From: Desulfacinum infernum DSM 9756
GTDB taxonomy: Bacteria; Desulfobacterota; Syntrophobacteria; Syntrophobacterales; DSM-9756
Length of the DNA: 45,264 nucleotides
Reading direction: 5' to 3'
NCBI RefSeq assembly: GCF_900129305.1
Contig: NZ_FQVB01000034.1
Location: 1 to 45,264 of the forward strand
Shown here: positions 23,474-32,809 of the stretch, one piece after another
How the letters are laid out: each line of letters begins with the position of its first letter
Numbering within the stretch: the first letter of the stretch is position 1
Program-made: the position numbers and the translations under genes
The notes under the pieces: generated by a model
What the model was told of the DNA's origin: nothing
Database searches by the model: none
Seen by the model: only the letters and a program-made list of their open reading frames with translations

Positions 23474-26374
23474 CTACAGCACCTGGGTGATGGTCAGACG
23501 ATCGCGCAGACGGCGCAGCGCCTCTTCGGGGCCCAGCACGGCCACACGCCCTCGATCCCGAACCACTTCCAGGGCGTCGGCGAACCGGCGGAAGTCCTCC
23601 GGCGAGGTTTCCAGGACCTCTTGGCGCATGCGCTGGCGGCTCTCCTCGTCATCTCCCGTCAGGTGTCGGACGAACGAAGTGAAGCCCTTGGCGTCGGGCA
23701 GCAGGTGGCGGTCCAGGTCCCCGATCACCCCGATGATGCTCTTGGTCAACTCTTCCCGGGGAAGGGCCAGGTTTCTCAGGAAATCCACGGTCCGGTCATA
23801 GACTTCCAGGGTTTTTTCCAGGTTGGGGTCGCGGTACGAAACGAAAGCGAAGGTGCCGGCGAAACGGTCCAGTTGGCTGAAGGCCCCATAGGCCCCCCCC
23901 TGAACACGTACCTGGTCCCACAGCCAGGCCGTACGCAGAAAGTGAGACACGACGAGATCGGAACCGCGGAACCGGAAGCCGTGGGAGCGAAGCGGGGCCC
24001 CTTTGGCCACGTAGTGGACCTGAGCCGGCACGGCCAGGCCTTCGTGGGCCGGGAGGGCATCCGGTTGCCAGGCCGCATCCGGCCCGCCGTGGTCGGGTAC
24101 GGCCTGCAGCAGCTCCTCCACGGTGGACCGGATATCCTTCCAGGATGCAGCGTCCAGGGTGACATTGGCCCGAAGCCGGGACCGGTCTAGGATGCATCGG
24201 CGGAGCGCTTCCAGGTCTTCCAGAACGGACGGCCAGTCCGATTCCACGCGTTGGGCCAGCTCCCGCAAGAACGGGAGGGAATCCACCCCCTTCATCTTTT
24301 CCTGGACCCAGTCCGCCGGATGGAAAGCCGCCTTGAGGCGCCGGGATACGAACCGGTGCCCTTCCGGGATGAGGCGAGCCTCGCGCCGCGCCTTGGATTC
24401 CAGAACCATCTGGCGGAAGCGCGTGCGGTTGTCCAGATGGACGGCCGTGACGACGTCCCTAAGAATCCCGCAGAGATCCGGTGCCTGGCGGACCATGGCC
24501 TTGCCGCGGACGAACATCCAGGCGCCGAATTCTTCCCCGTCGGAAAAGGCGCCCGCGTTGGTCTGGGTGAAGATGCCGCCCGTGGTCCGGCTGATGCGCT
24601 GAGTCAGGGAAACGTAGTCTTCCTTTTCCGTGCCCAACTCCAGGAGCGCTCTGCCGAAGAGGGGCACATAAGGCAGCAGGCGCTGCGGGACGGCCTTGAG
24701 ATCGAAGGCCAGATCCAGGTAAAGGATTCCTCCGGTGAAGAGATCGTGGGTGAGGGCCGGGACTCCGGCCAAGGCCCCTTCCTCGGCCGGGATGATCTTG
24801 TTGTGGCGATCCAGGTCTTCCAAGCGGAGCCGGGGGATGGAAGCCAGGGCTTCCGGGGGATCGGGTTTCTGCTGCATTTCCCGAAGCATGCGGGTCTCCT
24901 CGATGATTCGCTCCACTTCCTCGGGACTCAGCGAAGCCTTGACGGCTTGAAGCTTTCGGGCCTCCTCTTCTTCCCGACGCCGTTCCAGCTCCGGGTCCGG
25001 CAGAAGGATCACCGTGGTGCGGTGGGGGTTGTGGAGCCAGTGGGTTTCCAGGAGCCCTTCCAGGTAGCGGGCATCGCTGAGGATCTTCCGCTTGGCCTCC
25101 TCCAGCGGTCTTTCAAAGGCCACCAAGGACAGGGGATGGCCGTCGTAGAGCCAGGTGGAGAGCGACCGGAGCATGAGGGCCAGCCCGCGGGGATAGCTGC
25201 CGGTGTTGTTTTCCCGAAGGCGGAATTCCACGGTGTTCAGGGCCGCTTCCACGGTCTCTTCAGGAAGACCGGTCCGGGCCAGGCCTTCCAGCGTGTCCAA
25301 AATGAGGGATTCCACCTTGTCCACGTTCTCCTGCAGGACTCCGCGAAGGCCCGTGGAAAACATCATCTGGCGCAGCTCGCCCTCCAGGCCCACGCCGCAC
25401 AGGTCCTCCCCCAGCCCGGAGTCGATCAGGGCCTTTCGAAGGGGAGAGGCCGGCATGCCCAAAAGGGCGTATTCCAGGATGTGCAGCGCCAGGTTCTGTT
25501 CCGGAGGCTCCGTTTCGGGAAGGAGCCAATTGACTGTGACGAAGGCTCTGGCGGTCTGGGCTTCTCCCGCCGCGTAGGTCCGGGTGAGGCGCACCGGTTC
25601 GGTGAACCGGGGCTGCAGGGGAATGGCGCTCTCCACCGGCCGGGCGTCAAAGTCCTTGAGGTAGTCCTGGAGGATCTGGAAGCGGCGCTCCGGATCGTCG
25701 TCCCCGTAGAAAAAGAACCAGGCGTTGGAAGGGTGATAGAAGGTCTCGTGAAATGCCTTGAACTGTTCGTAGGTGAGCGTGGGGATGACCCGGGGATCTC
25801 CCCCGGAATCCACGCCGTAGGGCGTGTCGGGAAAGAGGGAGTGTTGCGCGTACTCGATCACCAGGCGGTCCGGCGACGAATAGGCCCCGCGCATCTCATT
25901 ATAGACCACGCCCTTGTAGGTGAGGGGATCTTCGGGCTTTTCCAGTTCGTAGTGCCACCCTTCCTGCTTGAAAACCCAGGGCGTCAGGCGAGGATGGAAG
26001 ACGGCGTCCAGATAGACGTCGATAAGGTTGTAAAAGTCCTGGTGGTTCTGACTGGCCACCGGGTAGCAGGTCTTGTCCGGGTAGGTGAAGGCGTTGAGGA
26101 AGGTCTGGAGAGAGCCCTTGAGCAGCTCCACGAAAGGTTCCTTCACGGGATACTTGCGGGACCCGCAAAGGACGGAGTGTTCCAGGATATGAGGGAGGCC
26201 GGTGGCGTCCCGGGGCGGCGTGCGGAAGGTGACGCCGAAGACCTTGTTCTCGTCGTCATTTTCCATGCTCAACAGGCGGGCGCCGGTAGGCTTGTGCCTG
26301 TAAATGGAAGCCCGGGTCCGAATTTCCTCGATGAAGGTCTGTCCCACCGGCTCAAAAGCGTCGCTCCAGCTCAT
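23474..26374 (-). CDS. Insulinase-like zinc metallopeptidase, M16C (presequence protease type)
   Basis: 966-residue two-lobed peptidase that degrades unstructured peptides in a closed chamber. The inverted zinc motif HxxEH appears as HILEHSV at about residue 62, with the third ligand region further on (NEMRGAYSS, about 160). The C-terminal half contains the domain region RTAWLWDQVRVQGGAYGAFSQ, the RxQGGAYG substrate-binding motif of M16C proteins. There is no signal peptide, so it is probably cytoplasmic. GGGAGG precedes ATG 26374. It lies behind the arsR promoter region and is divergent from the lytic transglycosylase gene. Confidence 0.94.
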   Translation of the reverse strand: MSWSDAFEPVGQTFIEEIRTRASIYRHKPTGARLLSMENDDENKVFGVTFRTPPRDATGLPHILEHSVLCGSRKYPVKEPFVELLKGSLQTFLNAFTYPDKTCYPVASQNHQDFYNLIDVYLDAVFHPRLTPWVFKQEGWHYELEKPEDPLTYKGVVYNEMRGAYSSPDRLVIEYAQHSLFPDTPYGVDSGGDPRVIPTLTYEQFKAFHETFYHPSNAWFFFYGDDDPERRFQILQDYLKDFDARPVESAIPLQPRFTEPVRLTRTYAAGEAQTARAFVTVNWLLPETEPPEQNLALHILEYALLGMPASPLRKALIDSGLGEDLCGVGLEGELRQMMFSTGLRGVLQENVDKVESLILDTLEGLARTGLPEETVEAALNTVEFRLRENNTGSYPRGLALMLRSLSTWLYDGHPLSLVAFERPLEEAKRKILSDARYLEGLLETHWLHNPHRTTVILLPDPELERRREEEEARKLQAVKASLSPEEVERIIEETRMLREMQQKPDPPEALASIPRLRLEDLDRHNKIIPAEEGALAGVPALTHDLFTGGILYLDLAFDLKAVPQRLLPYVPLFGRALLELGTEKEDYVSLTQRISRTTGGIFTQTNAGAFSDGEEFGAWMFVRGKAMVRQAPDLCGILRDVVTAVHLDNRTRFRQMVLESKARREARLIPEGHRFVSRRLKAAFHPADWVQEKMKGVDSLPFLRELAQRVESDWPSVLEDLEALRRCILDRSRLRANVTLDAASWKDIRSTVEELLQAVPDHGGPDAAWQPDALPAHEGLAVPAQVHYVAKGAPLRSHGFRFRGSDLVVSHFLRTAWLWDQVRVQGGAYGAFSQLDRFAGTFAFVSYRDPNLEKTLEVYDRTVDFLRNLALPREELTKSIIGVIGDLDRHLLPDAKGFTSFVRHLTGDDEESRQRMRQEVLETSPEDFRRFADALEVVRDRGRVAVLGPEEALRRLRDRLTITQVL

Positions 26375-26548
26375 CCGTTCCTCCCTGCACGTCGCTTTCC
26401 CGGCGCCGTTCCGGCGCCGGGGCGAAGATTGGTGTTTGTCAAAGGGCCTTGGCTTTCATAACATGGGCGGAGTCGGCCGTGAAACCATTCTCCGTTGGTT
26501 GTGAACCCCGTCCGAGGACGGCCTGGAACAGGTGAGGTTGTATAATCC

Positions 26549-27430
26549 ATGAGACGATGTCCCGGCAAGAATCGCATTCTGCGGGCGATTTGGATTTGGG
26601 TGGTGGTTGTGGGTTGCGCCGGTGCGACGGTGCCCGCTTTCGCGACAGGCGGCTACGATCTCTTGCAAAAGCGGCTGAGCGCATCGGGGCGTTCGTCCGA
26701 GGCGGTCCGAACGCTCTTTTCCGGGACGGAGCCTCCACGGCTTAAGAACGTGGCCCTCTACATGCGCATCCGGGAGAGCAAACTCAACTACCACCGGTTC
26801 CTGGAACCGGATTACCTGGCCATGGCGCGACGATTCCTGGAAACCCACGCGGAGGCGCTTCATCGGGCCCGAGAAGTCCATCAGGTGGATCCAACGGTGG
26901 TGGTGGCCATCCTGCTTGTGGAAACAAGGCTCGGCACCAACACCGGGAGCCATCCCGTGGTGCCTTCCCTGGCCGCCTTCGCCCTCATGGAGCAGAAGAC
27001 CTACCGAGACCGGGTGTGGCGGATGCTTTCGGCCAAGGACCGCAAGCGATGGGGCCGCAAGCGCTTCGACGACAAGCTCACGGCCCGTGCCCGATGGGCC
27101 CTTCAGGAGCTGGATGCCCTGGCGAGGCTCGCCGAACGCGGTCAGAAGGTCTCCGGCCTGCAGGGGTCCTTCATGGGGGCCGTCGGATGGGCCCAGTTCA
27201 TGCCCACCAGCATGCTGCGCTATGGAGCGGACGGAAACGGAGACGGCGTGGTGGATCTCTTCGCCCCGGAAGATGCCTTCATGAGCATCGCCAACTACCT
27301 CAGGAGCCACGGCTGGAAGGATTCCGCCCCCCTGCCCCACCGGGAGAAGGTGCTGCTGCGCTACAACAACAGCTCACCCTATGCGCGCACGGTTCTGGAG
27401 ATCGCCCGGAGATTGAACCGTAATCCGTAA
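26549..27430 (+). CDS. Lytic murein transglycosylase, MltB-like
   Basis: Cleaves the MurNAc-GlcNAc bond with formation of anhydro-MurNAc. A signal-like hydrophobic N-terminus (IWIWVVVVGCAGATVPAFA, residues 13-31) suggests export; the internal Cys is not in a clear lipobox. The SLT_2 domain shows the catalytic Glu in VVAILLVETRLGTNTG (about residue 131), and SGLQGSFMGAVGWAQFMPTS followed by YGADGNGDG and the AFMSIANYLRSHGW motif, all MltB hallmarks. Start ATG 26549; AGGTGAGG lies 11 bases upstream, rather distant. Length 293 is within range. Confidence 0.9.
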   Translation: MRRCPGKNRILRAIWIWVVVVGCAGATVPAFATGGYDLLQKRLSASGRSSEAVRTLFSGTEPPRLKNVALYMRIRESKLNYHRFLEPDYLAMARRFLETHAEALHRAREVHQVDPTVVVAILLVETRLGTNTGSHPVVPSLAAFALMEQKTYRDRVWRMLSAKDRKRWGRKRFDDKLTARARWALQELDALARLAERGQKVSGLQGSFMGAVGWAQFMPTSMLRYGADGNGDGVVDLFAPEDAFMSIANYLRSHGWKDSAPLPHREKVLLRYNNSSPYARTVLEIARRLNRNP

Positions 27431-27795
27431 GAAGTGATGGGTGATGAGTGATGGGGGTCAATATGAAAGAACTGTGTTTTCGGTCTCTTGTAGGAGCGGC
27501 CTTGGCCGCGATTGGGATCGCCGGCAAGCCGGCTCCTACAGAAAGGACTCTCCCTTGACGACATCTTTCATCCATGCGGGGTGGCGCAAGGTGGGCCATG
27601 AAGGTCGGGGGGATAAACCACGCCCCTAACGATGGGATAGCGATCTTGATAGGGGCGGGCTTTACGCCCGCCCGTCAGGGCTTGTGAAAACCTCCGGGGG
27701 CGGGGGAGATCGCCCGTGATCGGCTGCCGGTGATTCGATACATCGGACCGATAGACAAAAAAGGTGCCGCGGGGCTTACGCCCCGCGGGGACGGT
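27431..27795. repeat. Gene-free spacer with three palindromic repeats
   Basis: Contains a full copy (27464-27573) of the repeat also present at 348-452, with its core at 27488-27541. Next come a GGGCGGGC-TTTAC-GCCCGCCC palindrome (about 27653-27673) and CCGCGGGGC-TTAC-GCCCCGCGG (27767-27788), which lies just after the coaD stop codon. No gene is recognised. Confidence 0.6.
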
Positions 27796-28287
27796 TCAGG
27801 AAAGCAGACGGGCCTTGAGCTTGGCTTCCACCACATCGGGGACCAGCCCCTGGACGTCCCCGCCCGAGACCACCACTTCCTTGATGATTCGCGAGCTGAT
27901 GTAGATCCAGCGCATGCCGGTCATGAGATAGAGGGTTTCTATGTTGTTGTTGAGCTTGCGGTTCATGAGCGCCATCTGGAATTCGTATTCGAAGTCGCTG
28001 ACTGCGCGCAGGCCCCTCAAAATGGCCTTGGCGCCCACCCGGTCCACGTAATTGACCAGCAGGCCATCGAAGGTGTCCACCGAAACCCGCTTTTCCAGAG
28101 GGTGCCCGGCCAGGGACTGGCGGATGAGCTCCATGCGCTCTTCCAGGCTGAAAAGAGGCTTCTTGGCGGGGTTGCTGGCCACGGCGATGATCACGTGGTC
28201 GAAGATCTTGAGGGCGCGCTCCAGAAGATCCAGGTGTCCGTTGGTGATGGGATCGAACGATCCGGGATAGACGGCCAGCTTGTCCAT
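27796..28287 (-). CDS. coaD: Phosphopantetheine adenylyltransferase
   Basis: Converts 4'-phosphopantetheine and ATP to dephospho-CoA in CoA synthesis. The nucleotidyltransferase motif GSFDPITNGHLDLLERA (T/HxGH) is at residues 9-25, LRGLRAVSDFEYEFQMALMN is the substrate-binding stretch, and ISSRIIKEV is the ISSxxR-type phosphate motif. 163 residues is typical. ATG 28287 follows GGAGGGG. It is the last gene in the rsmD-coaD pair, a common order in bacteria. Confidence 0.97.
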   Translation of the reverse strand: MDKLAVYPGSFDPITNGHLDLLERALKIFDHVIIAVASNPAKKPLFSLEERMELIRQSLAGHPLEKRVSVDTFDGLLVNYVDRVGAKAILRGLRAVSDFEYEFQMALMNRKLNNNIETLYLMTGMRWIYISSRIIKEVVVSGGDVQGLVPDVVEAKLKARLLS

Positions 28288-28388
28288 GACCCCTCCTTCT
28301 CATTGTTTGCACGGCGTTTTCGGATGGACGAAAGGGCATGAAAATAGCGCCATCGGGCCGGAAAGTCAAAGGCCTGTAGGCTGCGACT

Positions 28389-28937
28389 TCAAGGTAGGAC
28401 GAAGAAGCTGAGCGTCGTGTCGCCGTATCGGCGCTGGTCCTGGATGGTCCAGCCGTGGCAGGGGGAAGGAACGGGGTCCTGGGGGGCGTGTTCCGCCACC
28501 ACCAGGGTATCGGGAGTGCTGACCTTGTGCAGGGGCTCCAGGGTTTTTGGAACAAGCCCCTTGCCGTAGGGCGGATCCATGAAGATGAGGTGGAAGGTTT
28601 CCTCCTCCCTTTGAAGCAGTTCCACGGCCGCCAGGGCACTCATGCAAAGGACGCGCACGGTGCCCTCCTGCAGGCCGCAGGCGCGGATGTTCTTGCGGAC
28701 CATGTCCACCGAATTGGGGTGGCTATCCACAAAGACCGCCCGGGCGGCTCCCCGGCTCAGCGCTTCCAGCCCCAGGGCGCCCGTGCCGGCGTAGAGGTCC
28801 AGGACGTGGGCATCCTGGACCCGGCGGCCCAGGATGCTGATCAGGGCTTCCCGCACGCGGTCCGGTGTGGGCCGGACGCGCCGCGAGGGCGGCGCCGCCA
28901 GGCGTCTTCCGCGAAATCGGCCGGAAATGATGCGCAC
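28389..28937 (-). CDS. rsmD: 16S rRNA (guanine966-N2)-methyltransferase RsmD
   Basis: SAM-dependent methyltransferase acting on G966 of 16S rRNA. MRIISGRFRGRRLAAP is the characteristic N-terminus, with the SAM-binding loop VLDLYAGTGALGLEALSRG and catalytic motif DPPYGKG. The start codon is GTG at 28937, with AAGGA upstream. 182 residues is normal. The gene lies 33 bases after asd and 101 bases before coaD. Confidence 0.96.
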   Translation of the reverse strand: MRIISGRFRGRRLAAPPSRRVRPTPDRVREALISILGRRVQDAHVLDLYAGTGALGLEALSRGAARAVFVDSHPNSVDMVRKNIRACGLQEGTVRVLCMSALAAVELLQREEETFHLIFMDPPYGKGLVPKTLEPLHKVSTPDTLVVAEHAPQDPVPSPCHGWTIQDQRRYGDTTLSFFVLP

Positions 28938-28970
28938 GGCGAACCCGTTCCTTGGCGCTTTTCCTGCTGG

Positions 28971-29990
28971 TTACAGAAGCTTTTCTCGAACCAGGAGTTC
29001 CGCGATTTGAACCGCGTTGGTGGCGGCGCCTTTTCGGATGTTGTCGGCCACGATCCAGAGAACCAGGCCGTTTTCCACGGAGATGTCCTTCCGGATACGG
29101 CCCACGAAGGTCTCGTCCCGCCCCGCCGCGTCCAGCGGCATGGGGTAGCGTGCCGCCAGCGGTTCATCCACCACCTGCACGCCATCGGCTCTTTTGAGAA
29201 GGGCAACGGCCTCCTTCACGTCCAGCGGCTTTCGGGTTTCCACGGCCACGGATTCGCTGTGACCGTAGTAGACGGGAACCCGCACGGTGGTGGCGCACAC
29301 CTGGATGTCCGGATCTTCGAAGATCTTTCGGGTCTCGTTGACCATCTTCATCTCTTCTTCCGTATAACCGGAATCCAGGAAGGAGCCGATGTGAGGCAGG
29401 CAGTTGAAGGCGATCTGATGCGGATAGACCTGTCTGGGGAGGGGTTCGCCTCGGACGAGCGCTTCCACCTGAAGGCGAAGTTCTTCGATGGCCTTCATCC
29501 CCGTTCCCGAAACGGCCTGAAAGGTGGTGACCACGATGCGCTTGATGCCGGCCGCATCCTGAATGGGCTTGAGCGCCACCACCATCTGAATGGTGGAACA
29601 GTTGGGGTTGGCGATGATGCCCTGGTGCCCGCGCACCGCGTGGGGATTGACTTCCGGGACCACCAGCGGCGTCTGGGGATCCATGCGGAAGGCGCTGGAA
29701 TTGTCCACCACCACGCAGCCGCTTCGGGCGGCGATGGGAGCGAATTGGCGACTCACCGACGCACCCGCCGAAAAGAGCGCCACGTCCACTCCCTCAAAAC
29801 TCTTTTCCGTGAGCTCCTCCACGGCCACCTTGTCCCCGCGAAAAGTGAGCTCCTTTCCCACCGACCGGGACGAAGCCAGGAGCTTCAAATCCGACACCGG
29901 GAAGTTTCGCTCCTCCAGCACCCGCACCATGGTGGTGCCCACCGCCCCGGTGGCCCCGACAACCGCCACGCGATAACCGTTCCGTGCCAT
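28971..29990 (-). CDS. asd: Aspartate-semialdehyde dehydrogenase
   Basis: NADP-dependent reduction of aspartyl phosphate to the semialdehyde, the branch point to Lys, Met, Thr and diaminopimelate. The sequence has the nucleotide motif VVGATGAVGTTMVRVL, the phosphate-site segment FSAGASVSRQFAP, the active-site Cys in IANPNCSTIQM, and the catalytic His/Gln region TTFQAVSGTG and RVPVYYGHSE. ATG 29990 has GAGGGAAAG upstream; the longer frame is rejected. 339 residues is normal. It follows leuD after an 84-base gap containing a strong hairpin; in related genomes leuB often occupies this position. Confidence 0.97.
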   Translation of the reverse strand: MARNGYRVAVVGATGAVGTTMVRVLEERNFPVSDLKLLASSRSVGKELTFRGDKVAVEELTEKSFEGVDVALFSAGASVSRQFAPIAARSGCVVVDNSSAFRMDPQTPLVVPEVNPHAVRGHQGIIANPNCSTIQMVVALKPIQDAAGIKRIVVTTFQAVSGTGMKAIEELRLQVEALVRGEPLPRQVYPHQIAFNCLPHIGSFLDSGYTEEEMKMVNETRKIFEDPDIQVCATTVRVPVYYGHSESVAVETRKPLDVKEAVALLKRADGVQVVDEPLAARYPMPLDAAGRDETFVGRIRKDISVENGLVLWIVADNIRKGAATNAVQIAELLVREKLL

Positions 29991-30023
29991 ATCTTTCCCT
30001 CTTTCTCGTGCCCAATGAGGAAA

Positions 30024-30050
30024 GGCGCATCCCGCCCAAGGGGATGCGCC
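30024..30050 (-). terminator. Hairpin between leuD and asd
   Basis: On the minus strand GGCGCATCC-CCTTGGGCG-GGATGCGCC is a 9-bp perfect stem followed by TTTCC. It may be a weak terminator or processing signal that separates the leu genes from asd-rsmD-coaD. Confidence 0.5.
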
Positions 30051-30074
30051 CGTTGTCCTTGCCAAACACGCTCT

Positions 30075-30605
30075 TCAGGCGGCCTGGACCCTCTTTTTCA
30101 CGTAGGCCATGAGCCCCCCCGCGTCCAGGAGCTCCATCATGAACGGCGGAATGGGCTGAGCCTGGTAGGTTTTGCCCGTGGAAAGGTTCCGGATGGTTCC
30201 CGAGCGCAGATCGATTTCCACCCGGTCGCCTTCCTTCACCTCTTCCGCCGCCTGAGGGCACTCCAGGATGGGAAGTCCCATGTTGAAGGCGTTCCGATAG
30301 AAGATCCGCGCGAAGCTCTTGGCCACCACGCACGCCACCCCGGCGCCCTTGATGGCGATGGGGGCGTGTTCCCGGGAGGAGCCGCAGCCGAAGTTCTTGC
30401 CGGCCACGATCACATCGCCCTCCTGCACCTTGGAAGGAAAAGCGGGGTCGGCGTCTTCCATGCAGTGGGCGGCCAGTTCACGGGGGTCGGAGGTATTGAG
30501 GTAGCGGGCGGGAATGATGGCGTCGGTGTCCACATCGTCACCGAAGACCCAGACCCGCCCGTTCAGGACGTTGCCTTTCTTGGTGTCGCAACATGCACAG
30601 CTCAT
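30075..30605 (-). CDS. leuD: 3-isopropylmalate dehydratase small subunit
   Basis: Swivel-domain partner of LeuC in leucine synthesis. The motifs VFGDDVDTDAIIPARYL and GKNFGCGSSREHAPIAIKGAG (the substrate-recognition loop with SSREHA) are diagnostic. The protein is 176 residues. It has an unusual N-terminal Cys-containing tail (MSCACCDTKKGN) ahead of the family start, which may be real because AAAGGG precedes ATG 30605. It is 23 bases after leuC. Confidence 0.95.
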   Translation of the reverse strand: MSCACCDTKKGNVLNGRVWVFGDDVDTDAIIPARYLNTSDPRELAAHCMEDADPAFPSKVQEGDVIVAGKNFGCGSSREHAPIAIKGAGVACVVAKSFARIFYRNAFNMGLPILECPQAAEEVKEGDRVEIDLRSGTIRNLSTGKTYQAQPIPPFMMELLDAGGLMAYVKKRVQAA

Positions 30606-30628
30606 GTGAGTCCCTTTCGTCTGGTTGC

Positions 30629-31891
30629 CTAGCGCACTTCGTCCGGATGAGCGATACGTCCCAGGACGGCCGATGCCGCCGCCACCGCCGGTGAGCTGAG
30701 ATAGACCTCGCTTTCGGGGTGTCCCATGCGTCCCACGAAGTTGCGGTTGGTGGTGGCCACCGCTCTTTCGCCCTGTGCCAGGATGCCCATGTGACCTCCC
30801 AGGCACGGCCCACAGGTGGGAGTGCTCACCGCGGCCTCCGCCTCCAGAAAGATCTGGAGCAGCCCCTCGTCCATGGCTTGGCGGTAGATCCGCTGGGTGG
30901 CCGGAATGACGATGCAGCGCACATGGTCGCTCACCTTGCGGCCCTTGAGCACCGCGGCGGCTTCCCGAAGGTCGTCCAGCCGGCCGTTGGTGCAACTTCC
31001 GATGACCACCTGGTCGATGGGGATCTCGGGAAGTTCGGTGACGGGTTTCACGTTTTCGGGTAGATGCGGCAGGGCCACCATGGGATCCAGTTGAGACACG
31101 TCCCATTCATAGACCGCTTCGTACCGGGCTTCGGGATCGCTGTGGTGGAAGACGAACGGGCGTCGCGCCCTGCCGGCCACGTAATCGTGGGTCACTTGGT
31201 CGGGGGCGATGAGCCCCACCTTCGCCCCCGCTTCGATGGCCATGTTGGACATGGTCATGCGGTGGCTCATGGGGAGATCCTCCACCACGGGTCCCGTGAA
31301 TTCCATGGCCATGTAGCGCGCCCCGTCCACTCCGATCTGTCCGATGGTGTGGAGGATCAGGTCCTTTCCGCCCACCCACGGCTTGCGCTTCCCGCGATAG
31401 ACGAACTTGACGGACGCGGGCACCTTGAACCACGTGGTGCCCAGGATCATGGCCGCGGCCAGATCCGTGCTTCCCACCCCCGTGGCGAAAGCCCCCAGCG
31501 CCCCGTAGGTGCACGTGTGGCTGTCGGCGCCTATCACCACGTCGCCGGGAAGCACCAGGCCCTGCTCGGGCAGGAGCGCGTGTTCGATGCCCATGCGGCC
31601 CACTTCGAAGTAGTGGGAAATGCCCTGCTCCCGGGCGAAATCGCGGAGCATCTTGACCTGCATGGCGGAGGCGATGTCCTTGTTGGGGACGAAATGGTCC
31701 GGAACCAACGCGATGCGCTCCGGATCGAAGACCTTTTCCACACCGGCCTCCCGAAAGGCCTTGATGGCGATGGGGGCGGTGATGTCGTTGCCGAGGCAGA
31801 AGTCCACGGAGACCTCCAACAGCTCTCCGGGCTCCACCCGCTCGCGGCCGCTATGGGCGGCGAGGATCTTTTCTGCAAGAGTCATGGCCAT
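30629..31891 (-). CDS. leuC: 3-isopropylmalate dehydratase large subunit
   Basis: [4Fe-4S] aconitase-family enzyme interconverting 2- and 3-isopropylmalate with LeuD. The cluster cysteines are in VIGSCTNGR and [11 protein letters not shown]; the [23 protein letters not shown] block is the second family signature. At 420 residues it is of the shorter (archaeal/HacA-like) type common in anaerobes. GAGGGTG lies 8 bases before ATG 31891; a second ATG follows two codons later. It is between pssA and leuD; leuA does not adjoin it. Confidence 0.96.
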   Translation of the reverse strand: MAMTLAEKILAAHSGRERVEPGELLEVSVDFCLGNDITAPIAIKAFREAGVEKVFDPERIALVPDHFVPNKDIASAMQVKMLRDFAREQGISHYFEVGRMGIEHALLPEQGLVLPGDVVIGADSHTCTYGALGAFATGVGSTDLAAAMILGTTWFKVPASVKFVYRGKRKPWVGGKDLILHTIGQIGVDGARYMAMEFTGPVVEDLPMSHRMTMSNMAIEAGAKVGLIAPDQVTHDYVAGRARRPFVFHHSDPEARYEAVYEWDVSQLDPMVALPHLPENVKPVTELPEIPIDQVVIGSCTNGRLDDLREAAAVLKGRKVSDHVRCIVIPATQRIYRQAMDEGLLQIFLEAEAAVSTPTCGPCLGGHMGILAQGERAVATTNRNFVGRMGHPESEVYLSSPAVAAASAVLGRIAHPDEVR

Positions 31892-31963
31892 GTTCGTTCA
31901 CCCTCTCATGATCGATTCCAGAACGTGTCGAGAGATTTCCGCTTGCGATTTCACCGGGGCGTG

Positions 31964-32809
31964 TCAGCCGGAATTCGCCGGCGGCAAGTGCTCCTCGGCG
32001 GCGGCGCCTTCAACGCCCGGATCCTTCGCCCGCCTCCTTCGCAGGATCCTCACCAGTTGGGATACCGGCCCGGAAAGGACATAGGCGCTGAAGAGGAGGA
32101 AGAGCATCACCGGGGGTTTGGCGGCCACAACGGTCAAAAGAAGGACCAGGACGAAAAGGGTCGGCAGAGGCTTTCCCTTGATCACCTCCAGTTCCTTGAA
32201 GCTGTTGAAGGGAATGCTGCTGACCATGAGGAAGCCGAGCACGTAGGTTTCCAGAAGGAAGAGGACGTGCGTCGGATCGTAGTCCTTGCCCTTGAGCTTG
32301 AGAAAAAAGAGGACGGTGGTGGCGATCATGCAGGCGGCGCCGGGAATGGGCAGGCCCACGAAGTACTTGGAGCTGCCCTGCCCCGCCTGAACGTTGAAAC
32401 GCGCCAGCCGCAACGCTCCGCAAGCCACGAACAGGAAGGCGGCCAGCCAGCCGAGGCGGCCGAAGGGCTGCAACGCCCAAAGATAGATGAGCAGGCCGGG
32501 GCCCACGCCGAAGGCCACCAAGTCCGCCAGCGAATCGTATTCCACTCCGAACCGGCTGGTGGCCTTTGTGAATCGGGCCACCTTGCCGTCCAGAATGTCA
32601 AAGACGCAGGAAACCAGGACGGCCACCGCGGCGTGGAAATATTGGCCGTTGATGCTGCTCACGATCCCGTAGAAACCGGCAAAGAGATTTCCCGTGGTGA
32701 AGAGATTGGGCAGGATGTAGGTGCCTCGGGACGTTTCGTCGGCGGAGCCCCTCCTCTTCTTCCTTTTCTTCCTGCCCGGATTACGGTTTTCGTTCATTTG
32801 AGTCGACAT
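31964..32809 (-). CDS. pssA: CDP-diacylglycerol-serine O-phosphatidyltransferase
   Basis: Integral membrane enzyme making phosphatidylserine. The CDP-alcohol phosphotransferase motif is perfect: DGKVARFTKATSRFGVEYD followed by SLAD (DGx2ARx8Gx3Dx3D). About six to eight hydrophobic segments are visible, and the N-terminus is very basic (RKKRKKRRG). Start ATG 32809 has GGAGA upstream and overlaps the psd end by 16 bases; an alternative ATG at 32797 forms an ATGA overlap but has no site. The C-terminal tail is acidic and Ala/Pro rich. Confidence 0.95.
   Translation of the reverse strand: MSTQMNENRNPGRKKRKKRRGSADETSRGTYILPNLFTTGNLFAGFYGIVSSINGQYFHAAVAVLVSCVFDILDGKVARFTKATSRFGVEYDSLADLVAFGVGPGLLIYLWALQPFGRLGWLAAFLFVACGALRLARFNVQAGQGSSKYFVGLPIPGAACMIATTVLFFLKLKGKDYDPTHVLFLLETYVLGFLMVSSIPFNSFKELEVIKGKPLPTLFVLVLLLTVVAAKPPVMLFLLFSAYVLSGPVSQLVRILRRRRAKDPGVEGAAAEEHLPPANSG

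Noticed and set aside
24251-26461. Long plus-strand open frame of 736 codons opposite the M16C protease
   Set aside because: It mirrors the codon structure of the protease on the other strand, a common effect of high GC; it has no motifs and no ribosome binding site.
26541-26546. Perfect TATAAT just before the lytic transglycosylase start
   Set aside because: It lies only two bases before the ATG, with no -35 at a suitable distance, so it is unlikely to drive this gene unless the message is leaderless.
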